Shown here: positions 13,814-14,314 of the stretch, piece by piece
How the letters are laid out: every line of letters begins with the position of its first letter
How positions within the stretch are numbered: the stretch's first letter is position 1
Source of the DNA: Firmicutes bacterium UBA5500
GTDB lineage: Bacteria > Bacillota > UBA994 > UBA5500
DNA length: 14,314 nucleotides
Assembly: GCA_002427055.1 (NCBI GenBank)
Contig: DIPA01000096.1
Span: 50,606 to 64,919, forward strand
Reading direction: 5' to 3'
Position numbers and translations under genes: made by a program
The notes under the pieces: model-generated
Told to the model about the DNA's origin: nothing
Databases searched by the model: none
What the model saw: only the letters and a program-made list of their open reading frames with translations

Positions 13814-14172
13814 ATTGCTACCTCCGGCAAGGCACATTCATCGATAAAGCTATTCACACATACAGTATAATCTCTCCAAAATGCAATGAGCTCCAATAAT
13901 GTTTTCTGCCCTTTTTCAGTGAGGGAATAGTATTTCTTAAAACCACCGTTTGCCACAGCAGGAGCTATCCGGCACTTGATAAGTTCCGCATCCTGCAAAC
14001 GATAGAGTATAGGATAAACTGTTCCTTCTTTGGCGTAACCTAGAATAGCAGCTCCCTTGTCATTTAGTTCAGTAATAATCTCATATCCGTAGGTCTCTTT
14101 TCGGGCAACCAAACATAGAAGCATCATTTCCAGTGAACCCTTTTTGAACTGTTGTACATACTTACTATCCAC
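13810..14172 (-). CDS. PadR-family transcriptional regulator
   Basis: A 120-residue winged-helix regulator of the short PadR group. FKKGSLEMMLLCLVARKETYGYEIITEL (helices 1-2), EGTVYPILYRLQDAELIKC (recognition helix and wing) and KKYYSLTEKGQKTLLELIAFWRDY (wing strand and dimerisation helix) are all typical. I place the start at GTG 14172 (product MDSKYVQQFKKG), 11 bases after AAAGGAG; the in-frame TTG at 14181 is only 2 bases from that site. It is the first gene of a three-gene operon with ATGA overlap to the HAAS-like gene. PadR proteins usually repress their own operon until a ligand or stress releases them, and an inverted repeat lies in its leader. The inducer cannot be read from the sequence. 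Confidence 0.92.
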   Translation of the reverse strand: MDSKYVQQFKKGSLEMMLLCLVARKETYGYEIITELNDKGAAILGYAKEGTVYPILYRLQDAELIKCRIAPAVANGGFKKYYSLTEKGQKTLLELIAFWRDYTVCVNSFIDECALPEVAI

Positions 14173-14194
14173 AAGACTCAAGACTCCTTTCCGA

Positions 14195-14223
14195 GCAGCT
14201 ACCTAGGTATACTAAGTAGCTGC
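14195..14223. promoter_or_regulatory. Inverted-repeat operator for PadR
   Basis: GCAGCTACCTAG (14195-14206) and CTAAGTAGCTGC (14212-14223) form 12-base inverted arms with one mismatch around GTATA. The element lies between the -10 box (14228-14233) and the PadR start, the usual place for an autoregulatory repressor site. Confidence 0.6.
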
Positions 14224-14227
14224 GCTA

Positions 14228-14256
14228 AGTATAATGCTGTACTTACGGTATGTCAA
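14228..14256 (-). promoter_or_regulatory. Promoter of the PadR operon
   Basis: On the minus strand a perfect -35 TTGACA (14251-14256) and -10 TATACT (14228-14233) are exactly 17 bases apart. Such a strong promoter next to an operator fits a tightly repressed operon. The remaining bases to 14314 show no gene. Confidence 0.88.
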
Positions 14257-14314
14257 TAGACTTCCCACAATGTGCCGTCGGGCAGCGATAGTGTCCGAGA
14301 CTGCTGATAAAGGT

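Noticed and set aside
1..14314. CRISPR array, tRNA, rRNA, integrase or insertion sequence
   Set aside because: No regularly spaced repeats, cloverleaf with CCA end, rRNA motif or transposase reading frame was seen.

Overview
The window looks like a chromosomal segment of a Bacillota (Firmicutes) bacterium, probably a clostridial or Negativicutes-type lineage with moderate G+C. The reasons are strong AGGAGG-type ribosome binding sites, sigma-A style TTGACA/TATAAT promoters, many U-tailed hairpin terminators, a PadR-HAAS module, PdxS-type vitamin B6 synthesis and a PAS-GGDEF-HD-GYP protein. This is inferred from gene style only. No rRNA, tRNA, CRISPR array, transposase or phage gene is visible.

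Layout. (1) Positions 99-3816, plus strand: four tightly packed genes for an Opp/Dpp/Nik/Cnt-type ABC importer (two permeases, two ATPases). The substrate-binding protein is not in the window and probably lies upstream. (2) 3902-4735, minus strand and convergent with the importer: a cofactor-independent racemase of the DapF fold that resembles the staphylococcal histidine racemase CntK more than true DapF. The two units share a bidirectional terminator. (3) 5032-6453, minus: a c-di-GMP enzyme with PAS-like, GGDEF and HD-GYP domains. (4) 6454-7098: 645 bases without a long gene, holding two candidate small plus-strand transcription units that end in sibling hairpins, plus the alr terminator. 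(5) 7099-8238, minus: a divergent alanine-racemase-family enzyme. (6) 8442-8942, plus: a small nitroreductase with a textbook terminator. (7) 9057-12580: a vitamin B6 locus, with a MocR/PdxR-type regulator divergent from pdxS, and pdxS followed by a class V aminotransferase resembling pyridoxamine-pyruvate transaminase where pdxT would often be. (8) 12581-12914: 334 bases with no convincing gene. (9) 12915-14172, minus: a translationally coupled operon of a PadR regulator, a HAAS/DUF1700-like membrane protein and a lipoprotein, behind a consensus promoter and an inverted-repeat operator.

How the parts may work together. The importer and CntK-like racemase recall parts of the staphylopine-type opine metallophore system, but the nicotianamine-synthase-like and opine dehydrogenase genes are absent here, so the link is only a hypothesis. 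In the B6 locus, PdxS makes PLP, PdxR probably senses it, and the aminotransferase may interconvert B6 vitamers or simply use PLP. Two racemase families within about 4.5 kb suggest D-amino acid metabolism, but nothing in the sequence proves a joint pathway. The PadR operon is a self-contained envelope-associated regulatory module.
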